Part shown: piece by piece, positions 1 through 10,202 of the stretch
Position numbering within the stretch: position 1 is the stretch's first letter
Layout: each line of letters begins with the position of its first letter
Assembly (NCBI GenBank): GCA_023212725.1
Contig: JALBYF010000011.1
Span: 1 to 64,000, forward strand
Direction of reading: 5' to 3'
Length of the DNA stretch: 64,000 nt
Source of the DNA: Tranzscheliella williamsii
Lineage: Eukaryota > Basidiomycota > Ustilaginomycetes > Ustilaginales > Ustilaginaceae
Notes under the pieces: model-generated
Database searches by the model: none
The model's input: the letters and a program-made list of their open reading frames with translations, nothing else
Told to the model about the DNA's origin: nothing
Translations under genes and position numbers: made by a program

Positions 1-52
1 CCCGGCCCTGGAATCCGCCCCATCGGTGCTCTTCCTCCTCCCTCCTCTCCTC

Positions 53-115
<63 letters not shown>

Positions 116-465
116 CTCCCTTGCCGCTGTCTCTGCGCTCCGTCCCCCTCATGCCTATCCATCAGAGTGATCAAATGAGCGTCTAGTGCGGTTGGCGTGT
201 TTTGTTGGATCCGATTCCATCTGCCAGTGGGCTTTAGTTATGGACGGTAGAGCCCCCCCTAGGCCAGTCCCACTCTTTCAAACTTAACAACGTTTTTACT
301 CCCCACCGTCTGCGGAAGTGTGGAGGCCCAACCGGAACACGGCGAAGCTTTTCTGCGAAGAGCATATGTATTTGTCAGAAGTCCATCGTGAGCAAGGCGC
401 CTCTTGCCATCGCGGCTCGCACATCACCATCGTCTTGACGCCAGGCGCTGCACTCAGCATCCTCC
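1..465. repeat. TCC-type simple repeat and 39-nt poly-C tract, then gene upstream region
   Basis: A pyrimidine stretch of CTC/TCC triplets runs from about 29 to 75 and passes directly into an uninterrupted run of C from 76 to 114. The rest, up to the first gene, has no recognisable coding sequence. The complementary strand would be a long G tract. The exact length of such a homopolymer is often unreliable in an assembly. Confidence 0.85.
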
Positions 466-942
466 ATGCGGCCAAGCCTGATCAAGCAGAGGGACGTGGC
501 GCCTGTCCAGACCTTCGCCAAGGCTGCTGCCAAGTGCTCCGACCAGGTAAGCTTCCTTCCGGCACTGTACAGACGCATCTAGTCTCTTCTGCGGCGAGCA
601 CCGTGGCTCGGTTCTTGTTTGATCCCCTTCAACCCGGTCAGCAGACAAGGGCCGCCCATGCATCTGAGGTCTAAGTCTGTGGCTGCTGACCGCACGAACC
701 TCACTTACTTGCTTGTCGCAGGCTCGCGTTTACGGCCAGTGTGTCGTGACCAACTATGAGAATATAGAGAGGAACATGTGCCACAAGGAGTTCCTCGCTT
801 TCAAAGTCTGCGTCCAAGAAAAGGTGAGTGATGATGCACCTCGCTGGCAGGAGACACCAGTGGCACTAGCGGGCAGTCCTCTGATATCGTTGCCACGCCA
901 CCGACCTCCCCACTGTCCCCGCAGCTCGGCCGCAAATGGTGA
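466..942 (+). CDS. Twin-CX9C mitochondrial protein, NDUFAF8-like complex I assembly factor
   Basis: Three exons are proposed: 466-546, 722-823 and 925-942, with GTAAGC and GTGAGT donors and CAG acceptors, all in phase 0. The product is about 66 residues and begins MRPSLIKQRD. It has two CX9C motifs, C-SDQARVYGQ-C and C-HKEFLAFKV-C, the hallmark of small proteins oxidised and trapped in the mitochondrial intermembrane space by the Mia40 pathway. Size and spacing resemble human NDUFAF8, which stabilises the complex I assembly factor NDUFAF5. The last exon encodes only LGRKW and the stop. Other small CX9C families (COX assembly, CHCH) are possible. The gene structure is well supported by splice sites and motif integrity; the family name is inferred. 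Confidence 0.75.
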
Positions 943-2285
943 CCGACGCCCGCCTGGAAGCAGCCGCATAGATCTTTCTTGAAACCTTGTAGTCGCGCAA
1001 TCTCTGGCTTCGGCGTGCTCGGGAAGCCGGCCGATCTGGACAGCCAAACAGCTAGGTCTCCGCTCTTTGCGCGAGGAATGGCCCAGAACAGTGAGCTGAA
1101 GCGACCGGCTGCTCGCGGGTACGCTTGACACTCAAGGCACATCTTATCAGGTACAGCCATATTTGCCCGAGCGTATAGGGTTTGGGTGGCCAATTGGGGT
1201 CCGGTTTGTTGCCCTGTGGAACGCCAAGAGACACTCGGCATGCTCGGTCCTGTTTGCCGAACCGGTGAACAACGGCAGACTTTGCAATACCGACAAGACC
1301 TCGTGGCCAGCTGTTCTCGCCTCGCTATCAATCGTCGGACGCTCGCTGTACCACAGCCAAGGGGGAACCCCGCCCTATGTACAGTACTATCATATCGACT
1401 GAGTATCCATCTGTTCCTCAGCATATTTCCTAAACCCCCCTGTGGGCGTGGTCCGGTAGAGAAGGCTTGCTTTGTATTATGTCCAGCTCAGCTGCACGCT
1501 TTCTATGGTCGTGTCGGCTAACCGTTCTGGCTGTTCATGGCCTCAGGGCGGTGGTCGATCAACTGTGCCTTGCTAAAAAAAGCAATCGTGTACGTGGCTG
1601 TACTAGCACCGCACCGAGGGTATATTGCCTATATGAAGCGAGGCCGGACAGAGGGCGTGGGCGTAAGACATTGATAGCAGAGTTAGTCGCGTGGGCAGCA
1701 AATGAGGTATGGCAAAGGCAAGCTGCTGTTCTTGCTACCTTCTAACTCCGATTTTCTCGATAACGGCGAATGCGCCGACGTCGGGCCGTTGTCGACTGTT
1801 CAAGCTCGCTTAATCGCCAAGCAACCCGTATGAGTCTGTCGAAACTGGCTGTGGTCTTCCACTTGCTTTCAAACCTTCCGGTCGTGCTCCCCTGCATGAG
1901 ACAAATGCTCACGTCGCATGTGCGTGCCAATACCCCGCACTTCTGGCGCTATCAGGGTGGTCTCGGAGCGCCTTATCGCTGAGTTCGCCGATACTGTGCC
2001 AATGACCAGATGATAAGCGTCGCAGCTATCATCGACGGTCGACGGGGTAGATTAGACCCGACACTGCAGCCGCGCAGCAAACACTGATAGCCGATTGTCA
2101 TCGGCCAACCTCGTGGACCGCCTCGCAGTCTGTCTTACGACCGATTCGCTGCAACCACCTGCATTTATAAAACCCTCCTGCGAACTTTACCCTGATCTCC
2201 TCATCCCCTCAAACACTTAGCTCCTCTCCACCCGTCGTAACGATATTCAGGGCTGCCGCCTTGACCAGCGCGTCCAGCCGCCACC
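943..2285. other. Intergenic region, no gene recognised
   Basis: About 1.3 kb between the CX9C gene and the transporter gene. Several short open frames occur on both strands, but none has a recognisable domain, convincing start context or splice pattern. The right end is the transporter promoter. Confidence 0.5.
2165..2171 (+). promoter_or_regulatory. TATA-box-like element upstream of transporter gene
   Basis: TATAAAA lies about 115 nt upstream of the transporter ATG and is followed by a pyrimidine-rich leader. Position and sequence fit a core promoter TATA element; no experimental support. Confidence 0.45.
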
Positions 2286-3689
2286 ATGATGAAGCTCAAG
2301 TCGATACGCTACACCTCCCCTGCGTTCCAGGTGGTGCTGGTCTCGTTCGTGTGCTTCTGCACCGTGGGCATGTTCTCTGCCATCAGCAACCTAGGAGCAG
2401 GTGGCACACAGTCCATCACCTTAAGCAACATCACTAATGCTACGCTGTACGCGTGCTTCTTTGGAGCAGGTCTGATGTCCGGAAGCTTCTGCAACATTTT
2501 TGGCCCGCGACTTACCATGTTCTGCGGAAGCCTGGGTTATGCCCTCTACGTGGCTGCGCTATGGGTGTACCAGGAGAAGGCACAGGATTGGTTCCTTATC
2601 TTTTCGGGCGCTGTCCTGGGTCTCTGCGCTGCTCTGCTCTGGAGTGCTCAGGGCTGCATCATGATGTCCTACCCTACCGAGGCCGAGAAGGGCCGTTCGT
2701 TTAGCGTCTTCTGGGTCATCTTCAACTCGGGCGCTTTGATGGGCGGTCTTATCGCGCTCGGCATCAATCTCAAAGAGGGTGGCCTGGATGCCGTAAATAC
2801 GAGCACCTACATTGCCTTCTTTGCAGTGATTATGGTCGGTGTCGCCCTGACCTGGACGTTGCTTCCACCGAGTCGTGTCGTTCGCAGAGATGGCACGCTG
2901 GTCAAGCTGCAGAAGGCGAATAGCCCCAAGGAAGAGTTCTTCGCGCTGCTGAACTCGCTGAAGAAAAAGGAGATCATCTTCCTACTCCCCATGTTCTTTG
3001 CCTCCAACTTCTTCTACAGTTACCAGGGATCCTTTGCGTTTAAAGTCTTCGATGCACCTGCGCGAAGTGTTAACGGTGTAGTCAAGTCGGCCGGCCAGAT
3101 CGTGGGTGCTATCATCCTCGGCTTCCTGCTCGACTCGCTACCGATGCGACGACGCAACCGTGGTATCGTGGGCTGGGCTGTCACCACCGCCGTTGTGATT
3201 ATCGCCTATTCGTGGGGAATCAAGTACCAGCTGCCCATCACGCGAGAGACGCAGTGGCCGCGCAAGATCAATTACGCCGACAGTGCGTTTGGCGAACCCA
3301 TCTCGATCCTCGTCCTCTACGACATTGGCGATGCTTTCTACCAGGGCCTTGCTTATTGGATCATGGGCGCCATTACCAACGACCCGTTCGAGCTTGCCCG
3401 GTACGCTGGTCTATACAAGGCGATACAGTCGGCAGGCTCGTCTGTGGCCTATGGAGTTGATGCCGCCAGTGTGCCGTACGTTAACGAAGTGGGGGCTGTT
3501 TTTGGCCTGCTGTTGGTCTCCTTCCCCTTTGCCCTGATTGTCATCCTCGGAATCCGAGATAGCAACTACGAGGTCGAGCAGCAGGTCTACGTGGACGATG
3601 TGCAGAACGTAGCCGTGCTTGAAGACGGCGCACAAACCACTCCTGGCTTCGAGCGCCAATCCTCCAGCGCCAGCGACAAAAAGACCTGA
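2286..3689 (+). CDS. UNC93-like major facilitator family membrane protein
   Basis: A single exon encodes 467 residues with about eleven hydrophobic segments, starting with a membrane span around residues 14-35. The start ATG is in a strong context (GCCGCCACCATGATG). The pattern fits fungal UNC93/DUF895 transporters: a glycine-rich helix LYACFFGAGLMSGSFCN, a polar SYPTEAEKGRSFSVFW loop after helix 4, and a charged central loop. The C-terminal tail (about 40 residues) is acidic and serine-rich and probably cytosolic. Substrate is unknown; family members are described as putative ion or small-molecule transporters or regulators. A TATA-like element lies upstream. The family call is confident; the function is not. 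Confidence 0.8.
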   Translation: MMKLKSIRYTSPAFQVVLVSFVCFCTVGMFSAISNLGAGGTQSITLSNITNATLYACFFGAGLMSGSFCNIFGPRLTMFCGSLGYALYVAALWVYQEKAQDWFLIFSGAVLGLCAALLWSAQGCIMMSYPTEAEKGRSFSVFWVIFNSGALMGGLIALGINLKEGGLDAVNTSTYIAFFAVIMVGVALTWTLLPPSRVVRRDGTLVKLQKANSPKEEFFALLNSLKKKEIIFLLPMFFASNFFYSYQGSFAFKVFDAPARSVNGVVKSAGQIVGAIILGFLLDSLPMRRRNRGIVGWAVTTAVVIIAYSWGIKYQLPITRETQWPRKINYADSAFGEPISILVLYDIGDAFYQGLAYWIMGAITNDPFELARYAGLYKAIQSAGSSVAYGVDAASVPYVNEVGAVFGLLLVSFPFALIVILGIRDSNYEVEQQVYVDDVQNVAVLEDGAQTTPGFERQSSSASDKKT

Positions 3690-4321
3690 CCGGCCTTGCC
3701 TGAGCGTTTGCTTATACCAAGTCACCCTTTAGCCTCCTTAGCCTCTTGCTTCACCGGGCCACTTCTAAGATGTAATTATAGCTTGAACGGGAAGACGATT
3801 TCACTTTACTCTGATTTGTGGCGTACGCTGTTGCGCAGCATCCGTCGGGCTAGCCGACACCTCCTTTTGCCATGACGGGTGTTCCGACGATCACGCCAGC
3901 AGCTCGGCTCACCCGACAGTCGGACTCGCCCAGTGGGTATTTGGTGATGACAGTCAGGATGTCACATTCCCACACTCGATGTGATGGCCATCGTCTTTGT
4001 CTCGATATAGGTACTTAAACCGCCAGAACGAGTCATCATCCAAAGTATCGATCATGTATTCACATTCACATTCTCGTGATAGTGAAAGTGAATATGGCGG
4101 ACGTAGAAGAAGACTGTGTCTGAGTCATGGGCTCACTATCACATCGTGACTCGAGGGATGACCATTCACTTAGCTTTTGGACTAAGCCGCTCCAGCCAAA
4201 TGGAGCAGTCCCGATCCAATCGGATTTCGCGGGTCGAGACCAACACCTGGCTTGATCCCTCCCTGTCTCCTAGATGTCACTGGTCCTGATTTCCTCCTTC
4301 TTACCTTGAGCAGGCTATAAT
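3690..4321. other. Intergenic region with TCAC/GTGA-rich island
   Basis: No gene seen. Between about 4050 and 4170 the DNA is rich in short TCAC, TTCAC and GTGA words in both orientations, similar to islands at 11270-11720, 26380-26510 and 47330-47480. The right end is the upstream region of the amidohydrolase fusion gene. Confidence 0.5.
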
Positions 4322-7300
4322 ATGGCCATGGCTGAACGCAAACAGGCTTCGGTGTCATTGACGCTGCACGCCGCCCCAGCTCATAGACGACCTTCAAGCT
4401 GGGCATCCATCCTGCTGGCCACTAGAACAATTCTAGGCGTGTCATTCCTCTCCTACGTTCTGTTCCTCGTTTCGGATGGTCACCACGCTGAACACTTGAC
4501 ACATCTCGGAACCACGCAATGGAAGTCGCTGCCGGATCGCTACATCATCTGCTCTTCGCCTGCGCGCGCTCCGCTTCACGTTGAGCAATCATCATGGCGA
4601 GGATCGATCTATACGGGTGATGAGGTGGCGTTCACACAGACGCAAGGCTTCGCAGACTGTGTTGCTGTTGCAAATGGAACCATTGCCCAAGTCGGCCGCG
4701 AAGACGATGTGCTGCTGCGATTCTGTGGAGCGCATCCTGATGCCTCGCCCTCTTCCACCCCTGCTGTCTCGGCTGCGATAAAGAAGAGACGAGGACCGAG
4801 GGGCCACAAAGCAGCCCGACTCGAAAGAGCGAAGGCGCATGGCAACAGGCGCACGGCACAGAGTATCTTTGATGCGAGCTGTGATATCCGTAGACTTGGG
4901 CCTGGACAGACTCTCTTCCCTGGCTTTCAGGACGCACACGGCCATATCCTAAATTATGGATGGTCCAGGAAGGTCGCGAATCTCGTTGGGGCTACATCCG
5001 TGGAGGAGGTGGTTGAACGCCTTGAGTCATACGTTCGCTCAGACCCAGATCTTATGGCTTATGCTGCCGGTGACCACAAAAACGCAGAACAAAGTGGCAG
5101 GTTTTGGATACAAGGGCTTAACTGGGACCAGACCAAATGGTCGCCTCCTGTCTTTCCCACCGCTGCAGACCTTTCAAGCTCTTCACTGCTGCGCAAGTTT
5201 CCCATATCGCTTCGAAGGATTGATGCCCATGCACTGTGGCTCTCCGAAGAGGCGCTCAAGCTCGTCGCAACTAATGCAAAAGGTTTCCCCACCTCGCCCG
5301 AAGAGGATGACGCGCTCGATGGTGGGCTCGTGCTGCGCAACGACCAGGGCCGCCCCACTGGCGTCCTAATCGACAGTGCAATGAATTTGGCATATCAGGT
5401 GATGCCAAAATGGACAATGGACCAGCGCAAAACCTTCCTGGAGACTGCGACCGAAGGTTTACTTCGTGTCGGCATCACTGCTGTTGGCGATGCTGCCACG
5501 GACTTGGAGACAGCACGCTTCTACCACCGGTTGGATCAAGATGGTCAGCTTCCGATCCGGATCTACTCCATGTTGGCTTGCCCGCCTGGTAAGCGAAAGT
5601 GTGCAGATCTGATCACACAGACTGTTTCAGCCAGTAACACAACTAGCAAAGCCAAATTTACTTTGAGAGCGGTAAAGCTCTTTAACGATGGTGCGCTAGG
5701 ATCCTGGGGCTCGGCCATGTGGCGAGATTACTCCGATAAGCCTGGTGAGCGCGGGCTGCTGCTGATTCCAGAAGAGGAGCTGAAGCCGCTCGTCAGCTAC
5801 TGGCTCGAACGCGGCTGGCAAGTGTGCACTCATGCCATCGGCGACCGAGCCAACACTTTGACCTTGGATGCCTACGAGGCCTTTTTGCACACTCATCCTC
5901 AGGCTGGCGATATACGGCCTCGCATCGAACATGCCCAACTGCTACGGCCGATCGACAAGCTCCGCTTTGCGCAGCTCGGCGTCATCGCATCGATGCAGCC
6001 AACGCACTGCACCTCCGACATGGGCTACGTTGAATCTCGTATTGGCCACGAGCGCGCTGCCAGCGGCGCCTACGCCTGGAAGACCTTGCTGAAAGAGAAT
6101 GCGACCCTGGCGCTGGGATCCGACTTCCCTGTCGAGCTGCCGGACCCTCTTCACGGAATCTACTCCGCCGTCACACGACTGGATGCGCAGGGCAACTCAC
6201 CGCATGGCCGCAGCGGCTGGTACCCGCGCGAGCGTCTCACTCGTCGTGAAGCATTGAAGGGCTTCACGTACGACACTGCCTTCGCCCAATTTGAAGAAGA
6301 AGTGGCGGGCAGCATCTCGACAGGCAAAAGGGCGGACTTTACACTCCTTGATCGCAACATCCTTGATGAGGATGCCGTCACACCATCAATGTTGAGGAAT
6401 GCGAAAGTCGACGCTACGCTGATCGACGGCAAGGTAATGTACGATCGTATAGCGGCAGCATCTGCTCTGCGAAAGGAAATCTCGAAAACAAAATCGTTCC
6501 TCACGGCGCCGGGAAGGGCGTTGCATATGGCAGATTACGTGATGAGAGCTCGCATCGCAGCCTGGAAGATGGCGAGGCCAGTCCTGTTCGGCATGGTGGC
6601 TGGTTTCCTTTTGGCAATGGGCACGGTGGCCGCCTATATGGGGTTCATGGTGACGGGAAATGCAAGCGAAGTCTACGAACACTTGTCAACGCTCGCGCTG
6701 AACGTGACGAAGCCTGCCACAGCCTGGATGAACATGGGGCTCTGGAGCGACCAGACTCGAGTACCCGACGACGAACTCGACCTGCCGCGAGCCAGCGAAG
6801 CTCTGGCCGACGCTATGTACGCGGCGGCGGGTGTGACAAAAGGTAGCAAGATCCTCGATGTCGGCTGTGGCTCTGGGGAATCCCTGTTGCTACTTCTGCG
6901 GAAATTCAAGCCGCACACGCTGCACGCCGTAACAAGCATAGATGAAGAAGCGCGGAACGCTGCTACCGCTGTGCAGAAGGCATTTGACGGTCGCGACGAG
7001 CGCAACACGGAAAAGGACCAGGAAGAGGCAAGCAGTCAGAATCCGGTCCACATCTGGGGCGAAGACATCCTGGCGTGGCTGGTACGGACGCAGAGCGACG
7101 GCGCCAAGTATGACGCCATCTTGGCCTTGGACTGCGCCTACCATTTCCGGTCGCGGGCGGAATACATCCGCCTCGCCTCGACGCGGCTGAATCCGGGTGG
7201 CACCTTAGCTTTCTTCGATCTGCTATCTAGCTGGCCGGCTCCCAGCAGGGCGCGTAACGGTGTTGACGTCGGCGAGCTGCCTTATCCGCAGTGCCCGCCT

Positions 7301-7642
7301 AGCCTATGGGCCAATCTGCGTCACAGGCTCAACTGTTTCTTCCTCTCCGTATCACCCGAGAACTTGTGGCCGGTGGACCGGTATATCAGTGAACTTCATG
7401 TTCAAGGCGGGTTTGACGAAGACAGCATCCGCATCAGGGACGTCTCCGCAAGCGTTTTCCCCGGCTTGTCTCGCTTCCTGAAGGCGTATGCACGCGGCGA
7501 CACACCTTGGCGCGGAGGGAGCCGGCCCGTGCGCTTCTCGTTGGGCCAGTTCGCCGATATCGTCGAGCGTTGGAGCAGAGGTGGTGACGAAGGTCTGATT
7601 CGTGGCGCTATCGTGGTAGCCAAGAAGAAGTCCAAAACGTAA
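4322..7642 (+). CDS. Membrane-anchored amidohydrolase (YtcJ-like) fused to SAM-dependent methyltransferase
   Basis: One uninterrupted frame encodes 1106 residues. Residues 35-51 are hydrophobic (probable signal anchor). Residues about 90-710 form an amidohydrolase family 3 domain: metal motif DAHGH at 204-208, KLFNDGALGS from 452, THAIGDRAN with His504, RIEHAQ with His537 and LGSDFPVE with Asp601. A second hydrophobic helix lies at about 753-776. From about 815 a class I methyltransferase follows, with SAM motif ILDVGCGSGE at 844-853 and LNPGGTLAFFD near 956-966. YtcJ-type proteins normally end after the amidohydrolase domain at about 550-600 residues, so the C-terminal half is a fusion. The second ATG at 4328 (GCCATGG) is in better context than the first. 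Substrates are unknown; topology is inferred. Confidence 0.85.
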   Translation: MAMAERKQASVSLTLHAAPAHRRPSSWASILLATRTILGVSFLSYVLFLVSDGHHAEHLTHLGTTQWKSLPDRYIICSSPARAPLHVEQSSWRGSIYTGDEVAFTQTQGFADCVAVANGTIAQVGREDDVLLRFCGAHPDASPSSTPAVSAAIKKRRGPRGHKAARLERAKAHGNRRTAQSIFDASCDIRRLGPGQTLFPGFQDAHGHILNYGWSRKVANLVGATSVEEVVERLESYVRSDPDLMAYAAGDHKNAEQSGRFWIQGLNWDQTKWSPPVFPTAADLSSSSLLRKFPISLRRIDAHALWLSEEALKLVATNAKGFPTSPEEDDALDGGLVLRNDQGRPTGVLIDSAMNLAYQVMPKWTMDQRKTFLETATEGLLRVGITAVGDAATDLETARFYHRLDQDGQLPIRIYSMLACPPGKRKCADLITQTVSASNTTSKAKFTLRAVKLFNDGALGSWGSAMWRDYSDKPGERGLLLIPEEELKPLVSYWLERGWQVCTHAIGDRANTLTLDAYEAFLHTHPQAGDIRPRIEHAQLLRPIDKLRFAQLGVIASMQPTHCTSDMGYVESRIGHERAASGAYAWKTLLKENATLALGSDFPVELPDPLHGIYSAVTRLDAQGNSPHGRSGWYPRERLTRREALKGFTYDTAFAQFEEEVAGSISTGKRADFTLLDRNILDEDAVTPSMLRNAKVDATLIDGKVMYDRIAAASALRKEISKTKSFLTAPGRALHMADYVMRARIAAWKMARPVLFGMVAGFLLAMGTVAAYMGFMVTGNASEVYEHLSTLALNVTKPATAWMNMGLWSDQTRVPDDELDLPRASEALADAMYAAAGVTKGSKILDVGCGSGESLLLLLRKFKPHTLHAVTSIDEEARNAATAVQKAFDGRDERNTEKDQEEASSQNPVHIWGEDILAWLVRTQSDGAKYDAILALDCAYHFRSRAEYIRLASTRLNPGGTLAFFDLLSSWPAPSRARNGVDVGELPYPQCPPSLWANLRHRLNCFFLSVSPENLWPVDRYISELHVQGGFDEDSIRIRDVSASVFPGLSRFLKAYARGDTPWRGGSRPVRFSLGQFADIVERWSRGGDEGLIRGAIVVAKKKSKT

Positions 7643-7847
7643 AAATGAGGAGCTTCGCCGCCAATAGACCATTTCATATCTAAGCGCAAAACTGTGCGGC
7701 CGTTGTCCGTTCGTGCAATCTTGGTACGGATGCCAGAGGTTCAAGGCTCAAACTAGAAGAGAAGCGCGCTCGAGTATTGCTAGATTCAAGGGGAGCAGAC
7801 ACACTAATGACAACGCCTCTTCGGGTGGGCTCGGTGGAAGGCTGGCG

Positions 7848-8174
7848 CTACGGTTGGGGTGCCTGGCGGAGGGTCTCCATACGGACATTGTTGCGCTTGG
7901 ACAGGAGGCGGAGGGAGCGTTCCTGCTCAGCGGGGGACAAGGCGGACCAGTTCGCGATGCGCGAGATGGTGCCGTCCGAGTTGACGATCATCGGGCCCAA
8001 ATGATCCAGCTTTACTGTGCTGCTGGTGTCGGTGGATGGCTGATCCGACGGAGCAGGTAGCCCCAACGGCGCAGCTGGCGCTGCCTCTGCAGCTGGCCCC
8101 GCCGCCGAATCCCGTGCTGGTGGTGCTGGTGCTGACGCCGAGTCTAGCGGCGTAGGCTGGAATGCATCTGCCAT
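7848..8174 (-). CDS. Small conserved fungal protein of unknown function
   Basis: The 108-residue product starts at MADAFQPTPL. The first half is alanine/proline-rich and probably disordered. The second half holds a compact motif, DHLGPMIVNSDGTISRIANW followed by a helical SPAEQERSLRLLSKRNN segment, which I recall as a recurrent short domain in uncharacterised fungal proteins. The frame stays open further upstream on the minus strand, but an ATG at 8174 gives a natural start and leaves a 318-nt divergent promoter shared with the Rpn9 gene. It is convergent with the amidohydrolase gene, about 200 nt apart. No catalytic residues are evident, and function is not assigned. Confidence 0.65.
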   Translation of the reverse strand: MADAFQPTPLDSASAPAPPARDSAAGPAAEAAPAAPLGLPAPSDQPSTDTSSTVKLDHLGPMIVNSDGTISRIANWSALSPAEQERSLRLLSKRNNVRMETLRQAPQP

Positions 8175-8492
8175 TGCGTAGGATGACCACGGCTCTGTTG
8201 GCAGTTGCAGAACGCTCCAAAGACGGAAGTAGCCTCGATAAAAGGTGATTGTGGAAATCAGCAGAGCTGCCGGGTATTTATGCAGGCCAAGAACAATACC
8301 CCTTGTTAGATCGCCTTTCCTGCTGTGCTGAAGTCTAGTGGAGGTGATCGAAAACGCGTATGTTGGCTGCTGCCCGTCCATAGAGAGCAACACCAACTTG
8401 GTTCTTCTTCTCGACCACGCACCTTTATCGTTCAGTTCCAGGACACAGGACGGCGCAGTAGACAGGCAGCAAGCAACGGTACCGCTCCCAGA
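8175..8492. promoter_or_regulatory. Divergent promoter region shared by small conserved protein and Rpn9
   Basis: Only 318 nt separate the two divergent start codons, so regulatory sequence is presumably shared. No clear TATA element or known proteasome-specific box was identified. Confidence 0.4.
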
Positions 8493-9744
8493 ATGTCATC
8501 AGCCGTTATGGACATCGACGTGGATGAGTCGTACCTCGATGATGCCGGCTCGTCGTCTTCGACCCCAGCCAGCCTCCGGTCGTACTACCCCAAGTTCAAG
8601 TTGCTGCACGAAAAGAAGCTGTGGTACCAGCTAACGCTGGCCATTGAGGAGTTCCTGAGCCACCCAGACTCGCAGACTCCGCCAATCCAGATCGAGCTGT
8701 ATGAAAAGTTCGTCAAGCGGTTTAGCTCCAAAATCAACCAACTGCAGCTGGCAGGCACGGGTGTCCGCGTAGCGCGGCAGTTTCAGGAGCCGGCGCGCGC
8801 TCTACAATTCTTGGAAGAGCTGGTAGCCACCGTGGACTCGCCCGAGTCGCAAGATGCCTACGTCTTCGCGCTTATGGAGGCGGCGCACTTCAAGCTCTTG
8901 CTTGGCGACACCGAGGGCACCAAAGCGGCGATGGACAAGTGCGCCAAGATCCTGGACACGTTTGATTCGGTCGAGACAGCCGTACATGCGAGCTTCTACC
9001 GCGTCAGCGGCGACTTCTACAAGGCCAAGGCCGAATACGCCAACTACTACAAGAACTCGTTACTGTACTTGGCGTGCATCAACGTCGACGCTGACCTGAC
9101 GGATGCCGACCGGGTGCAGCGTGCGCACGACCTGAGCATCTCGGCACTGCTCGGCGACACGATCTACAACTTTGGAGAACTGCTTTTGCACCCGATCCTC
9201 GCGTCGCTAGGCCAGAGCGAGCATGCATGGCTCTCGGACCTGCTGTTTGCCTTCAACGCCGGCGACATTGGGCGGTTCGAGGCGCTTGCACCGCACCTTC
9301 CCAAGGAGGCGATTCTGGCAGAGAACCTACCGTTCCTGCGGCAGAAGATCTGTCTGATGGCGCTGATCGAGAGCGTCTTCCGGCGGTCGGCGGATGACCG
9401 GACGATCGCGTTTGACGCGATCGCGGCCGAGACGAAGCTGCCCGTCGACGAGGTGGAGCATCTGGTGATGAAAGCGTTGAGCCTCAAGCTGATTCGGGGG
9501 ACGCTGGACCAGGTCGCGCAGCTCGCGCGCATTACGTGGGTCCAGCCACGCGTGCTCGACCGCCGCCAGATCGAGGCACTCCAGCTCCGCCTCAATGCCT
9601 GGTGCGACAAGGTCGAGCATGTCTCCGAGTACGTCAAGAATCAGACGCGTAAGTCGCCCGCCATGTCCGCCGTGCCCGCTGCCCGCGTGCTCCTGCTGAC
9701 CCTTGCACCCCGTTTGCACAGCCGAGCTCTTCGTCTCCGCATAG
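8493..9744 (+). CDS. RPN9: 26S proteasome lid subunit Rpn9 (PSMD13)
   Basis: Two exons, 8493-9648 and 9722-9744, are joined by a GTAAGT/CAG intron of 73 nt, giving 392 residues, about the usual Rpn9 length. The start chosen is MSSAVMDIDVDESY; an in-frame ATG further upstream lies in probable 5' UTR. N-terminal helical repeats (SYYPKFKLLHEKKLWYQLT and following) lead to a PCI domain, with the winged-helix part at AIAAETKLPVDEVEHLVMKA and LARITWVQPRVLD. After splicing the protein ends with NQTPELFVSA; without splicing the frame reads on into unrelated residues. Rpn9 is a structural non-ATPase subunit of the 19S lid that helps incorporate Rpn10. Confidence 0.92.
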
Positions 9745-10202
9745 CCCCATCTGTACTACCGTCGAACCGCCTCCCACGCTGAACCGCCTGTGCAGCTCCG
9801 CCTGTGACCGTGCACATGCGACCGCACTGCCATCTTTCCCTTAGCCCTCGCCAGACGCAATCCACGCGTATCGACCGAGCGACGCATTTCGTCGCCGAGC
9901 TGTGGTCTAACCAGCAGAACGAAGCAGCCGCGGCACAAGTGCGTGGGAGGGGACAGAGAATGGACATGTCTTGAAAATACAGAGATGGATGCGAAGGAGC
10001 TGGAGGCGGAGCGAGCCGTGCAAGGGAGCGAGAAACAGGCCCGGCCGGGCCGGGCGTATGCAGAGGGACGGACGAGAGAGGCAGCGACAACGATGCAGCG
10101 TAAGTGGACGGCTAAAGAGCGAGGTATGCAGAGGCGGGTCTGGCAGTGCGAGCGGAGTGGCGGCGTGCGCGCGTCGAGGAGTCGAGCGAAGGGCGAGGGG
10201 AG
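9745..10202. other. Intergenic region between convergent Rpn9 and Rho genes
   Basis: About 460 nt holding the 3' ends of two convergent genes. It contains open frames only by virtue of high GC and shows no recognisable coding sequence. Confidence 0.5.

Noticed and set aside
801..1424. 207-codon minus-strand frame left of the transporter
   Set aside because: It overlaps exons of the CX9C gene and has no recognisable domain or conserved look.
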